Shown here: positions 34,045 to 42,967 of the stretch, piece by piece
How positions within the stretch are numbered: position 1 is the first letter of the stretch
Layout: each line of letters begins with the position of its first letter
From: Burkholderiaceae bacterium
Lineage (GTDB): Bacteria > Pseudomonadota > Gammaproteobacteria > Burkholderiales > Burkholderiaceae_F
Reading direction: 5' to 3'
DNA: 64,000 bases
Assembly: GCA_022843955.1 (NCBI GenBank)
Contig: JALHMQ010000026.1
Location: forward strand, 1-64,000
Notes under the pieces: generated by a model
Told to the model about the DNA's origin: nothing
Database searches by the model: none
The model's input: the letters and a program-made list of their open reading frames with translations, nothing else
Translations under genes and position numbers: made by a program

Positions 34045-34816
34045 CTTCACGTCCATCCTGCGTCTCAAGACTGAACTGTAGAGCTAGGCGCTGTTCGACC
34101 CGGCACGGGTAGGCGCGCCCCACTGCCACTACCCCCGCCCTTACCTCGATCGGCTCGTAGATCGAACTCTCGGTCTGCAGAACGTCGCCCGACTTCAACC
34201 GCATCAGCTCGAGCGCGTCAATGCGGATCGTGCCGATGGCTGCCTGAAGGCGCGTCCGTGACGGTCCCAGCGCCTCCCACCGTCCGGTCAAGGCGCGCCC
34301 GGCCTTGCCGCTGCGGCATGGCGCCGTGACGACTGCGGCAGGATCGACGTCGAGCACAAGTGCGCTCTCGCGGCCTGCCATGCCGACTTCCAGTACGAAC
34401 GATCGCGACGGGCCGTCGTGAAGGGGCGACTCGGACAGCGCCAGCCCATCCGGCTGGCCGAGCGAGCGCGCCAGCCTACGCAGCAGGTCTTCGACGAGCC
34501 GCCGCTGGAACCCATCCAGTGCATTCACCGCCAGCGATTCGTCCGGCCATGGATCTGAACGACCGCGCAGAGCAAGCGCAACGAGCGAGCGCAGCCCCAT
34601 GGTTGACCCACTGCAACCGATCAAACCGCCGAGCCGAAAGGTTCGCGCCGGAGCGACGACCGTCGTGCGCATCGGTACGATGCGGGCGCGCTTCACGTGG
34701 CAGGCATCGAGGCCAAACCATGCCTGGTTCCAGTCAGCCAGCGTCTGCGCCGCGGTGGCACTCACGGCAGCAAGGTCGGCATTGCCGACCGGGCGCCAAG
34801 TCCGCCATGCCCTCAT
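34031..34816 (-). CDS. FliM/SctQ-like C-ring protein, short form
   Basis: The 261-residue product has a recognisable SpoA domain only at its C-terminus (about 180-245: AIGTIRIDALELMRLKSGD, IYEPIEVRAGVVAVGRAYP). Flagellar FliM is about 330 residues, starts with a CheY-binding peptide and has a CheC-like middle domain that contacts FliG. The N-terminus here (MRAWRTWRPVGNADLAAVSA) shows no such peptide and the middle part is not recognisable. It is closer in layout to SctQ of injectisomes. Position before fliN supports a C-ring role, but chemotactic switching is unlikely. Confidence 0.72.
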   Translation of the reverse strand: MRAWRTWRPVGNADLAAVSATAAQTLADWNQAWFGLDACHVKRARIVPMRTTVVAPARTFRLGGLIGCSGSTMGLRSLVALALRGRSDPWPDESLAVNALDGFQRRLVEDLLRRLARSLGQPDGLALSESPLHDGPSRSFVLEVGMAGRESALVLDVDPAAVVTAPCRSGKAGRALTGRWEALGPSRTRLQAAIGTIRIDALELMRLKSGDVLQTESSIYEPIEVRAGVVAVGRAYPCRVEQRLALQFSLETQDGREDGNH

Positions 34817-36006
34817 CCGCGGCCCCGCAGTTCGAACAGCTGCTGGATCATCTCGTTGGCCACCGTAATCACTTGCGACGACGCCTGGTAGCCGCGCTGG
34901 TACAGGATGAGCTGGCCGAACTCTTGCGAGAGGTCGACGTTGGAAGCCTCGATCGACTGCGCGCGAAGCGTGCCGAGACCGCCCTCACCCTGTCGCACCA
35001 ACCGCGGATCGGCCGCGCCGCGCTCCTCGAACAGGCCATCGCCGCGCTGGGTAAGAACCTGCAGGTCCTCGAAGTCAGCCAGTGCAACGTAGCCGACCTT
35101 CTCCGACTGGCCGTTGGAGTATTCGAGCTTGATCTGACCGTCGGTATCGAGCAGCACCCGCGTCAGGTCGCCGGCGCCGAAGCCATCCTTCGTGTCGACG
35201 CGCATTGACGAGAACGTTCCAGCCGAGAAGCCGGTCACGCTGCCGCTAAAGTCGAGCACGATGCTCGAGGCGGGCGCGCCCTGCGGCGCGAAGGCCACGG
35301 TGATTTTGTTCTTGTCGGCGGCGAGCGTGCTGCCGTTGAAGACAATCTCGCCTTCCTCGATCTTTTCGCCCTTGTCGTTCTCCACGGTTACGGCCCAGCG
35401 GCCGGCCGTCGTATTGAAGGTGTTGGCGAACTTGATGGTCCATACGTGCGTGCCGCCATTGGCGTCGTAGACCTCGACACCCGAGATAACGTGCTGCTGC
35501 GCCGTCGCAGAGAGGTTGTCGGCAAACTTGATCGACGCCGTGGCCTTGGGCGGATTGGTGCGCTTGCCGTTGACGCTGAACGTCTGCAGGATCCCCTCCG
35601 GCGTGAGCATGCCGAGCCGGAAGCCCAGCGTGCGCTCGGAGATGTAGCCGTCCTTATCGAGGCCGAACTGCCCCGTGCGTGCATACAGCTTGTCGTTGCC
35701 GTCCATCAGCACCAGCAGGCCACGGCCCTGTATGGCGAGATCCAGTTCGCCGCCGGAACTGCGGATGTCGCCCTGCCGAAAGTTGACGGTCGACTGCGAG
35801 TAGGTCACCCCGGCGCCGAACTGCACGTTCGAACCGCTCGAAAGCAGGCCGGGCACGCCGGTCCCCGAGTAGAACAGGTCGCCGAAGCGCAGTGTGGAGG
35901 CCTTGAAGCCCGGCGTGTTCAGATTGGCCACGTTATTGCTGATCATCTGCAGGCCGCGCGAGTAGGAGTTCAGGCCGGTCAGGCCGATGTAAATTGACTC
36001 AAGCAT
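34813..36006 (-). CDS. flgE: Flagellar hook protein FlgE
   Basis: The 397-residue protein has the flagellar rod/hook N-terminal motif (SRGLQMISNNVANLNTPGFK), the central FlgE domain and the C-terminal helix (LGTLRAQSIEASNVDLSQEF then GYQASSQVITVANEMIQQL). FlgE polymerises into the hook. The length is normal for the family. The ATG at 36006 has AAGGAGA seven bases upstream; an in-frame GTG lies two codons earlier. Confidence 0.92.
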   Translation of the reverse strand: MLESIYIGLTGLNSYSRGLQMISNNVANLNTPGFKASTLRFGDLFYSGTGVPGLLSSGSNVQFGAGVTYSQSTVNFRQGDIRSSGGELDLAIQGRGLLVLMDGNDKLYARTGQFGLDKDGYISERTLGFRLGMLTPEGILQTFSVNGKRTNPPKATASIKFADNLSATAQQHVISGVEVYDANGGTHVWTIKFANTFNTTAGRWAVTVENDKGEKIEEGEIVFNGSTLAADKNKITVAFAPQGAPASSIVLDFSGSVTGFSAGTFSSMRVDTKDGFGAGDLTRVLLDTDGQIKLEYSNGQSEKVGYVALADFEDLQVLTQRGDGLFEERGAADPRLVRQGEGGLGTLRAQSIEASNVDLSQEFGQLILYQRGYQASSQVITVANEMIQQLFELRGRG

Positions 36007-36035
36007 TCGCACTCTCCTTGATTTTTATTCCCGTT

Positions 36036-36452
36036 CTAGCGGACTTGCCCAATCTGCGAGGGCGATACATCGGTGATCACGCGGCCGTCTGCCGTGCGCA
36101 GCGTGACCAGTGGCTGGCCCGTGCGAAAGGAGATGCCCTGCACAGTCCCGGACTCCGCGACCGCGCCCTGGTCCGCGATGAGATCGACCTGCTTGCCGAG
36201 CAGGCCGACCGCTTGGGTGGAGGCCTGCACCACCAGCAGGTTGTCGACCTTCTCTGCAAGCTGGCGCGTCTGCTCCAAGGCTGTGAATTGGCCCAGCTGC
36301 GACATGAACTGGAAGTTGTCTACGGGCTTGAGCGGGTCCTGGTAGGTGAGCTGCGTGAGGATGATCCGCAGCAACGACTGCAGGTCGAGCCCAAGCGAGT
36401 CGATGCGTGTATTGACAGACGTTGGTGCGCCCACCGCGCCTAGCGCCATCAT
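36036..36452 (-). CDS. flgD: Hook-assembly scaffold FlgD, minimal form
   Basis: The 138-residue product keeps the FlgD core (IILTQLTYQDPLKPVDNFQF, FMSQLGQFTALEQ, NLLVVQASTQAVGLLGKQV). It ends about where the C-terminal FlgD Ig-like domains of longer homologues (about 220-230 residues) would begin. FlgD caps the growing hook. It overlaps the fliK stop (ATGA); a second Met one codon later is better spaced from GGAGG. Confidence 0.88.
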   Translation of the reverse strand: MMALGAVGAPTSVNTRIDSLGLDLQSLLRIILTQLTYQDPLKPVDNFQFMSQLGQFTALEQTRQLAEKVDNLLVVQASTQAVGLLGKQVDLIADQGAVAESGTVQGISFRTGQPLVTLRTADGRVITDVSPSQIGQVR

Positions 36453-37312
36453 TGACCTCCGTTGTCGGTCGGCCCGGCAACGCGCAGACCGTTCAGTTGA
36501 ATCGAATAGCGGCCGATGCCGCTCGCACCCAGCTCCGCAGCCAACCGAGTCAGCAACTCGCGCTCGCCGTCCGCGTCCAGCAGCGCCGCCCTGATGGCGA
36601 CGGCAACACTATCGGCCGCGAGGTGCGTCACGACCTGCGCAGGCGAGATCGCAGCGGGTGCAGCCCGGGTCTCCGGTCGCACTGAGCTGCGCGACTCTGC
36701 TGCGTCGCTGTTCGAGATGGTGCCGGCAAACCCAGGCCGGGCCGACGGTTGCGCCAGCAGCATCGGCGCGGGCTGCAGATTGCGTGCGGCGATCTGCAGC
36801 CTCTGCGGGCCTTCACCGCCACTGCCCTGCGCTGCGCGCATCCCTTCCGGCCCGCCGGCTGCGTCGTCCGCGCCCGCGGCGGCGACCTGGCCGGCCATCA
36901 GCAGCTCAGCATCAGGCGCTGCGAGCCGGTCGCCGGTGCGAGCGGGCGAGAGCGCCGCTGCCACCACGGCAGTCGGCCCGTCCGTCGCATCACGCGTCAT
37001 TCGATCATGGTCGGGCTGGCAGACGCACGCCTTCGCGCCATCGGACGGCGCTGCATCGGATGCACACCGCACGTCCTCCGCGCGGACTAACCCAGGCCCG
37101 GCGGATGCATCAGCCGCCGCCACGGCACCGCCCGCCAAGCCGAACTCGCGCTGGGCGGCTTGGGCCTTGACGTGAGGCATGGCGAGCATTGCCGCCGCGC
37201 TCTGCTCCATGTCGCGCAGGGCGGCCGCAAACGATGCCTGCCCGCGCGCCGCGCGCGCGCCCTCCGCCGTTGTCGGAACATCCACACGCTCGGTCGACGT
37301 CACGATGTTCAC
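36449..37312 (-). CDS. fliK: FliK-like hook-length control protein
   Basis: The 287-residue product is Ala/Pro-rich and low-complexity in its N-terminal two thirds, with a folded C-terminal end (LLTRLAAELGASGIGRYSIQ). FliK proteins have this pattern: a disordered ruler, then a C-terminal domain that switches FlhB specificity. Sequence similarity is weak, so position between fliJ and flgD carries the call. I chose the GTG at 37312 because it sits in a GTGA overlap with the fliJ stop and has GGAGG upstream; an ATG at 37336 is possible. Confidence 0.65.
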   Translation of the reverse strand: MNIVTSTERVDVPTTAEGARAARGQASFAAALRDMEQSAAAMLAMPHVKAQAAQREFGLAGGAVAAADASAGPGLVRAEDVRCASDAAPSDGAKACVCQPDHDRMTRDATDGPTAVVAAALSPARTGDRLAAPDAELLMAGQVAAAGADDAAGGPEGMRAAQGSGGEGPQRLQIAARNLQPAPMLLAQPSARPGFAGTISNSDAAESRSSVRPETRAAPAAISPAQVVTHLAADSVAVAIRAALLDADGERELLTRLAAELGASGIGRYSIQLNGLRVAGPTDNGGQ

Positions 37313-37767
37313 CTCGACTTCCTCCGCGCGGTCCATAGGTCTTCGGCCAGCGCCAGCGCCTTGTCGTCGGCTGCTCGCAGCGAGCGCCGACGCAGCAGCT
37401 GAATGTCGCGCTCGAGCGTGCGCACTGTGCTGTCGGCCGCCGACACCGCATCTTGCCGCTCGTCCATCTCTCTCTGCGCCGTGCGGCGCCGTTCCTCGCT
37501 ATGAGCGGCGCGCGCTCGCAGTGCCTGCACCGCCGTGCGCAGGGCGTGCAGTTCGATCGCGCCGAAGTGCGCGCCGTGCCCATTCAACTGTCGCCGCAGG
37601 GCAGACTCCGCGCGCGCCACCTGCAAGCCGGCGGAGTCGGCGTCGCGCTGCGCCCAGTCGAACTGCCGCCGCGCCTCCTGCGCCTCCAGTTGGGCATGCT
37701 GCAACTGCGCCTCGCGCAGTGCGAGGCAAGGCTCGAGCAGCCTGAGGTCTACGTCAGCGCGGGCCAA
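37309..37767 (-). CDS. fliJ: FliJ-like export chaperone
   Basis: The 152-residue product is a long helical coiled coil (LREAQLQHAQLEAQEARRQF, RTLERDIQLLRRRSLRA), as in FliJ, which sits in the ATPase ring and links FliI to FlhA. The most likely start is a TTG at 37767 with AAGGAGG six bases upstream. The open frame extends further into fliI but is not coding there. It overlaps the fliI end by 14 bases. Confidence 0.75.
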   Translation of the reverse strand: MARADVDLRLLEPCLALREAQLQHAQLEAQEARRQFDWAQRDADSAGLQVARAESALRRQLNGHGAHFGAIELHALRTAVQALRARAAHSEERRRTAQREMDERQDAVSAADSTVRTLERDIQLLRRRSLRAADDKALALAEDLWTARRKSR

Positions 37768-39094
37768 GGCCAGCCTCCTTAATCGCAGCCGCCAGTTCGT
37801 CGATGGCGCGCTTCCGCTCGACGCGCTGCTCGGGCGCCTGGCGCATGAACGCGAGCAGGCGCTCGCGGCAATGCAGTGCGCGGTCGAGGGCGGGATTGGT
37901 GCCAACCTTGTACATGCCCGACTCGACCAGGCTGCGCGAGCTGTCGTAGACCGACAGCTGACCGATGGCCTCGGTGACGAGGGTCCGCTGCGCCTCGTCG
38001 GTGACCGTGCGGAAAAATCGGCTGACGCTGCGCTGGACGTTGATCGCCGGCAGCTGGCCGCGCTCTGCGAGCTCGCGCCCCAGCACGATGTGCCCGTCGA
38101 GCAGCGCCTTGACGGTCTCTGCGAGCGGATCGTCGGTGTCATCGGTCTCGGTCAGCACCGACACCAGTGCCGTGATGGCGCCGGCGCCCTTGACGGCGCC
38201 GAACCGTTCGATCACGCGCGGCAGGATCGAGAAAACGGAGGGCGTATAAGCGCGCACCGTCGGCGGCTCGCCCACCGCCAGTCCGATCTCGCGCAAGGCC
38301 ATGGCCAGCCGAGTCATCGAATCGAGCACGAACAGGACGTGCCGGCCCTGTGTGCGAAAGTGCTCGGCCAGCGCCAGCGCAAAGTAGACCGCTCGCGCGC
38401 GCACGATCGCCGGCTCGTCCGAGGTGGACACGACCTGCACGGAACGCTCGCGCTGCTCCGGCGTCAGCACCTTGTTCCAGAACTCCTCCGCCTCGCGCCC
38501 GCGCTCGCCGACCAGGCAGATCACTCGCATGTCGGCAACCACGTGCTGCGCCAGGCAATTCAGCAGGGTCGTCTTGCCCACGCCGCTGCCAGCGAAAATG
38601 CCGACCCGCTGGCCCACACCGAGGGTGAGCAAAGCGTCGATGGCGCGGATGCCGGTGTCCAGGGGCCGACTCGCGCCGACCTTGTCCAGCGGGCTGACGT
38701 AGCTGCCGTGCAGCGGTCGCTCGTCGCAGGCGCGCACGGGGGCGCCGCCATCGACGGGATCGCCCATGGCATTGACTGCGCGTCCAAGAAAGCCCTCCCC
38801 CACACCGACCGTGGACGACTTCATCCGCGTCTGCACACGATCGCCGACCATCACGCCGTGCACCGAGGCGTAGGGCATCAGCGCAACTCGCCGTTCGTCG
38901 ATGCCGACAATCTCCGCCAAGGTCGGCGGATGATCGTTGGCGCTGATCTGGCAGACCGTGCCGACCGGCGCGTGCGGGCCATCGGCTTCCAGGAAGGTCG
39001 GCATGACGCGCGTGACGCGGCCATAGGTCACCACGAGATCGGCTCGCCTGATGCGCCCGATTGCGCGCTCGGCCAGCGTGAGGTCAAGCGGCAT
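37754..39094 (-). CDS. fliI: Flagellum-specific export ATPase FliI
   Basis: The 446-residue protein is a complete type III ATPase. The Walker A motif is GIFAGSGVGKTTLL (165-178, Lys174) and the Walker B region is GRHVLFVLDSMTRLAMALRE. The conserved GERGREAEEF and SEP-like GEPPTVRAYTPSVFSILPRV are present. FliI hydrolyses ATP to help load export substrates. The ATG at 39094 (MPLDLTLAER) overlaps the fliH end by 11 bases; an in-frame start 36 bases earlier lies within fliH. Confidence 0.95.
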   Translation of the reverse strand: MPLDLTLAERAIGRIRRADLVVTYGRVTRVMPTFLEADGPHAPVGTVCQISANDHPPTLAEIVGIDERRVALMPYASVHGVMVGDRVQTRMKSSTVGVGEGFLGRAVNAMGDPVDGGAPVRACDERPLHGSYVSPLDKVGASRPLDTGIRAIDALLTLGVGQRVGIFAGSGVGKTTLLNCLAQHVVADMRVICLVGERGREAEEFWNKVLTPEQRERSVQVVSTSDEPAIVRARAVYFALALAEHFRTQGRHVLFVLDSMTRLAMALREIGLAVGEPPTVRAYTPSVFSILPRVIERFGAVKGAGAITALVSVLTETDDTDDPLAETVKALLDGHIVLGRELAERGQLPAINVQRSVSRFFRTVTDEAQRTLVTEAIGQLSVYDSSRSLVESGMYKVGTNPALDRALHCRERLLAFMRQAPEQRVERKRAIDELAAAIKEAGLGPR

Positions 39095-39806
39095 CCCCGC
39101 TCCCCTGCAGCAGGACGCGCAGTGCGGCAAGCTGGCGATCCAAGCCGGCGTCGACCTGCCCGAGCTTCAGTTCGATGCGGACTTGGCCGGAGCCGAGCTC
39201 GTCGTCCAGGGTGACGTCCACGGATCCCACGATCGCGGCCGGCAGCGCACTGCGCAGTTCGTCTGCGGCGGGGAAATCTGCCGCCGCCACACGCACGCGT
39301 AGGGGCGCCGCATCGCGCAGGCGATCGAGCTGCTCGGCTACGAGCGCAGCCACGAGGTCCTTGCGCGCGCTGCGATCACCTGTAATCCGCTCCAAAGCTG
39401 CCAGCGCGATCGGCTCGGCCAGCGCACCGAGCTGGGCCAGCGCCGCTGCGTGAGCGCGCAGCGCATCGCCAGCCGCGGCGACCAGCGCTTCATTGCGTTC
39501 GCGATGGTCGAGCTGCGCGCGTTCGAGCCCGGCTGCGATCCCGCCCTCGCGGCCTTCGGCGATCCCGACCTCGCGGGCGGCACTAATGCGCTGCTCGAGC
39601 TCGGCCAAGCGGCTCGCCTGCGCCTTGATCTCGGCATCGCGCGCAGCCAGCTGCTGCTGCAACTCGGCGTTCTCGCTCTCCATCGCGCGCAGCGCCAGAT
39701 CGAGGGCGCTTTTCTGCGGCGCGGCCGCCTGCGCCCGCTCGGAGCGGCGCCCGACGACACGCCGTCGCGCGTCTCCTAACATCGTCGGCACCAGGACGTT
39801 GCTCAT
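39084..39806 (-). CDS. fliH: FliH-like regulator of the export ATPase
   Basis: The 240-residue product has a long N-terminal coiled coil (LRAMESENAELQQQLAARDA, LAELEQRISAAREVGIAEG) and the C-terminal FliH/SctL-type domain (VDVTLDDELGSGQVRIELKL, GQVDAGLDRQLAALRVLL). FliH binds FliI and docks it on FliN. Position directly before fliI supports the call. Confidence 0.85.
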   Translation of the reverse strand: MSNVLVPTMLGDARRRVVGRRSERAQAAAPQKSALDLALRAMESENAELQQQLAARDAEIKAQASRLAELEQRISAAREVGIAEGREGGIAAGLERAQLDHRERNEALVAAAGDALRAHAAALAQLGALAEPIALAALERITGDRSARKDLVAALVAEQLDRLRDAAPLRVRVAAADFPAADELRSALPAAIVGSVDVTLDDELGSGQVRIELKLGQVDAGLDRQLAALRVLLQGSGDAA

Positions 39807-40363
39807 CGTCTGCCTAGCTTGAACCAGCGAGCCAGGGGCCGCCCGGTTGACGCGCGTTCGGGCAGCTGCGTCGGCAGGGACGCGCCAGCCTCATCGGCCG
39901 CATCGGCAAGCGCGCGGGCTGCGAGGTGCGTCAACCGGGCCGATGGCGCAGCGACGCTTAGACGCTTTCGCAGCGAGCGCGGCAAGGCATGCTGCGCTTG
40001 CGCAAGGTCGGCCGGTGCCAGCGTCTGTGCCAGCGCCGGCACCAGCCACTCGGCAGACGGACTCTGCCCGATGCTCGCCAGCAACCGAACGAGCGCCAGC
40101 ACTGCTGGACCGCGTGCGCAGTCGACCGGCGATTGCGTTGGTCCGTTCGGCAGCGTCTCCGCCTGCGCGACCTGCGGCCCGACCTGCACCAGTTGCCCGA
40201 ATCCGTTGGCGCCGCCGACGGCATGGCTCAGTTTCGCGCGCTCGGCCGGCGAAAGCTGGCCGAGGATCCAGTCGCGGTCTACCGGGGCCATCCGCGCCAA
40301 GGTGAACGCGGCGCGCCGAAGGCGGCGCGCGCCGACGTCACGTGCGAGATCACGCGCGGGCAT
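39803..40363 (-). CDS. Unrecognised protein in the FliG position
   Basis: The 186-residue product lies between fliF and fliH, where fliG normally sits. It shows only a faint resemblance to the FliG N-terminal region (RRAAFTLARMAPVDRDWILG then LSPAERAKLS). FliG is about 330 residues with ARM_M and torque-generating C-terminal charged helices; those are not seen here. It may be a shortened FliG-like adaptor joining the FliF ring to the C-ring, or a replacement. The ATG at 40363 (MPARDLARDV) overlaps the fliF end. Confidence 0.5.
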   Translation of the reverse strand: MPARDLARDVGARRLRRAAFTLARMAPVDRDWILGQLSPAERAKLSHAVGGANGFGQLVQVGPQVAQAETLPNGPTQSPVDCARGPAVLALVRLLASIGQSPSAEWLVPALAQTLAPADLAQAQHALPRSLRKRLSVAAPSARLTHLAARALADAADEAGASLPTQLPERASTGRPLARWFKLGRR

Positions 40364-41777
40364 CACCGCCTCCAGTTGCCAGCGCTTCGCGCAAACGCTG
40401 CAGGTGCCGCTCACGTTCGGCTGCGGTCATCATGGCAAGCTCCCCGCCATTGCGTCTCTGCAGGAGCCACCAGGTGATGCTCCCCACGCAAAGCAGCGCC
40501 AGCAGCGCGGCACCGATCAGCCACGACGGCACCGCGCCGGTCACGCGGGCGTCCGGCACCGGCCGCGGCTGCGCCGGCGCGGCGTCGCCGCGCAGTTGCA
40601 GCGCCGCGGGGTGCGCTAGCGCAGCGCCCTTGTCTTGCGCGGCGAACTTGTCGCGCGCGAACACGACCACGGCGTCGCCACGCTCGGCCGACAGGCCCGC
40701 GGTGGCCGCCACTAGCTGGCGCACCTGCTCTAAGGTCATCGCATCGACGCCCGAAGGAACCAGCACGCCCACATTTAGCCGCTTGAGCGAGCCGGGCGAG
40801 GCCACGATCTGCTCCAACCGCCGTGGTGGCGCCTCGGCGCCAAGCAGCATGCGCGGCCGCTCGGCGTTGTCGTCCTGGCTTATCGCGAACACGGCTTCCA
40901 GCGTCTTGGCGCTGTTTTCGGTGCGCGACGGCCGACGCGGCGCCGCGCCACTGGTCTCCTGCGTGACACGCACCTGGTCGAAGTTGAGCTGTGCATCCAC
41001 ACTGATGGACGCATTGCCTGCGCCGACGATCGGCTCGAGCTGTTGCGCCAGTTTGCGCGCGTAGTACTGCTCGAGCTCGATCTTCAGCTCGAGCCGCCGG
41101 TCGCTGACGACTTCGCCGCCGCGCGCCGCGCTTGCCATCGGCGCGCCGCGCGGATCGATCACCGTCACCTCGTGCGGTTCGAGCTCCGGCACGGCGGCGG
41201 CAACCAGCCGCTGAATGCCGCGCACAGTGTCCCCCGGCAGTTCTTGACCGGCCTTGGTCATCAACGCAACCGATGCCCGCGGCTTGGCACTCGCGCGGCG
41301 GAACAGGCCCGACTCCGGCATCGACAAGTGAACGCGCGCGCTGTCGATTTCCGCCAGGCTCATGATCGTGCGCGCCAGCTCGCCCTGCAGCGCGCGCTGA
41401 TAGTTGACCTTCTGCGCGAACTCGGTCAGCCCAAGATCAGCATTATTGAAGAGCTCGAAGCCCACCGTGCCCTTGAGGGGCAGCTCCTTGCTCATCACCT
41501 TCAGCCGCGTGCCGTGCACCTGGCTTCGCGGGACGAGGACCGTCGTGCCGCCGTCGGCCAGGCGGTACTGCAGCTTCTGCCGCTCCAGTTCGGCAACAAT
41601 GGTGGCGGCATCCTGCTCGCGCAGGTCGCTGAAGAGCACTTGGTAGTCGGGCCGCAGCAGCCACCAAGCTCCGCCGATCAGGGCGATCAGCAGCACCAGC
41701 ACACCGGCAGCCAGGGTCAGTTGGCGGCTGCCCGATCCGGCCAGCCAACCTGCATCAGTTTTCTTTGCCTCGTCCAT
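40350..41777 (-). CDS. fliF: MS-ring protein FliF
   Basis: The 475-residue protein has two membrane segments (LTLAAGVLVLLIALIGGAWW near the N-terminus and WLIGAALLALLCVGSITWWL near the C-terminus). It has the FliF/YscJ ring domains between them, with YQVLFSDLREQDAATIVAEL and ARVHLSMPESGLF. It is shorter than typical FliF (about 550-570). The cytosolic tail after the second membrane segment is only about 35 residues, so the usual FliG-binding end is not evident. The ATG at 41777 has GAGG upstream. Confidence 0.9.
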   Translation of the reverse strand: MDEAKKTDAGWLAGSGSRQLTLAAGVLVLLIALIGGAWWLLRPDYQVLFSDLREQDAATIVAELERQKLQYRLADGGTTVLVPRSQVHGTRLKVMSKELPLKGTVGFELFNNADLGLTEFAQKVNYQRALQGELARTIMSLAEIDSARVHLSMPESGLFRRASAKPRASVALMTKAGQELPGDTVRGIQRLVAAAVPELEPHEVTVIDPRGAPMASAARGGEVVSDRRLELKIELEQYYARKLAQQLEPIVGAGNASISVDAQLNFDQVRVTQETSGAAPRRPSRTENSAKTLEAVFAISQDDNAERPRMLLGAEAPPRRLEQIVASPGSLKRLNVGVLVPSGVDAMTLEQVRQLVAATAGLSAERGDAVVVFARDKFAAQDKGAALAHPAALQLRGDAAPAQPRPVPDARVTGAVPSWLIGAALLALLCVGSITWWLLQRRNGGELAMMTAAERERHLQRLREALATGGGDARA

Positions 41778-41784
41778 CGCCACC

Positions 41785-42132
41785 TCAGACCTGCATCCGC
41801 ATCAGTTCCTGGTATCCCTCGAGCAGCCGATTTCGTACCTGCAGTGCAAGATGGAACGACAGCCGCGCCTCCTCCAGCGCCAGCATCACCTGGTGCGGCG
41901 GCTGCGTGCTGTCGAGCGCCGCTTGGGACAGGGCAGTATCGGCACGCACCATGGTTGCGTTCACTTTGTCCACGCCCTGTGCGATGAAACTCGCGAAGCC
42001 GCTGCCGTTCGGCGCCCCGGCCACCCCGACCGCCGCGGTCGCCCATGAAGCCGGCGCCTGCGTCCAGCCGACCTCGGCTGCACGTGCCTGCCCCGCGATC
42101 GCGTCGACCGCCCCTGCTTCCGGTCCGCTCAT
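41785..42132 (-). CDS. fliE: Basal-body rod adaptor FliE
   Basis: The 115-residue product matches FliE in its C-terminal half: FIAQGVDKVNATMVRADTAL, PPHQVMLALEEARLSFHLAL and VRNRLLEGYQELMRMQV. FliE joins the MS ring to the rod. It overlaps the flgC stop by 4 bases and precedes fliF, the standard order flgB-flgC-fliE-fliF. Confidence 0.92.
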   Translation of the reverse strand: MSGPEAGAVDAIAGQARAAEVGWTQAPASWATAAVGVAGAPNGSGFASFIAQGVDKVNATMVRADTALSQAALDSTQPPHQVMLALEEARLSFHLALQVRNRLLEGYQELMRMQV

Positions 42133-42566
42133 TGCCGGCCTCCCAGCTCGATCGCCTTCAGGTACATGCTGCGCGTCGCGTTGAAGACGGCGACGTTGGC
42201 CTCGTAAGTGCGCAGCGCCTTCATGAGCGTGGTCATCTCTGAAAGCTGGTCGATGCCCGGGTAGCTGACAAAGCCCTTCGCATCGGCGTGCGGGTGCGAC
42301 GGCTCGTACACCTGACGTGCGGCCACGTTCATGCGCTCCACGCTGTAGACCTGCACGCCCGACAAGGCGGCCTGCACGGCGGCAGCACCGGCCTTCAACG
42401 CGGCCGGCGCGGTGCGCGGGCCGGACACCAGCCGCAGCGGGTAGAAGCTATCGCCGTCGGCAGTGCGCGTGGTGCCCGCGTTGGCGACGTTCTGGGCCAC
42501 GACCTCGAGCCGGCGGTACTCGACGTCCATGCCCGTGCGGCTGATTTCCAGGATGGGATTGCTCAT
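42129..42566 (-). CDS. flgC: Proximal rod protein FlgC
   Basis: The 145-residue protein has the rod-family N-terminus (MDVEYRRLEVVAQNVANAGT) and C-terminal helix (MTTLMKALRTYEANVAVFNA). The FlgC-type PHADAKGFVSYPGID segment is present. It is normal in length and overlaps flgB and fliE by 4 bases each. Confidence 0.93.
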   Translation of the reverse strand: MSNPILEISRTGMDVEYRRLEVVAQNVANAGTTRTADGDSFYPLRLVSGPRTAPAALKAGAAAVQAALSGVQVYSVERMNVAARQVYEPSHPHADAKGFVSYPGIDQLSEMTTLMKALRTYEANVAVFNATRSMYLKAIELGGRQ

Positions 42567-42916
42567 CGCGAACGTCCTTCGTTGACAGCAAGCGCCATTA
42601 CTTGCAGCTTGCGGTCGACCATCGCCAGTAGCATCGAGTAGCGCATCGCGTTCTCGGCCGACTGCGTGATCTCCATATCCATGCGCACGGATTCGCCCGG
42701 CATCGACAGCAAGCCTATCGGCGCACGCCGTACGGCAGCAAGGTCGGCAGTCGCACCGGTGGCCGCCTGCTGCAACGCGCTTTCGAAGGTCACGCGCACC
42801 GGCGCAAAGCCCGGCGAGTTGGCGTTCGCGATGTTGTGCGCCACCGCCAGCTGGCGCGTGAACAGCCCGTCGAGCGCACGCGCCGCCACGGCACCGGTCA
42901 TGTCGATTTGGATCAT
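42563..42916 (-). CDS. flgB: Proximal rod protein FlgB
   Basis: The 117-residue product has the rod motif LAVAHNIANANSPGFAPVRV and the FlgB C-terminal MDMEITQSAENAMRYSMLLA followed by VDRKLQVMALAVNEGR. It is slightly shorter than typical FlgB. A gap of about 50 bases separates it from flgI, the largest gap within this part of the train. Confidence 0.92.
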   Translation of the reverse strand: MIQIDMTGAVAARALDGLFTRQLAVAHNIANANSPGFAPVRVTFESALQQAATGATADLAAVRRAPIGLLSMPGESVRMDMEITQSAENAMRYSMLLAMVDRKLQVMALAVNEGRSR

Positions 42917-42967
42917 CCTCGGCTCCTGGACACCGAACTCACTGCGACGGACTCATAAAGGCAATCC

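Noticed and set aside
37768-38142. Long upstream extension of the FliJ frame
   Set aside because: It lies inside fliI in another frame and is Arg/Ser-rich; the TTG at 37767 with a good Shine-Dalgarno explains the gene.
37535-39214. 559-residue plus-strand frame opposite fliI/fliJ
   Set aside because: No recognisable motifs; FliI is unambiguous on the other strand.
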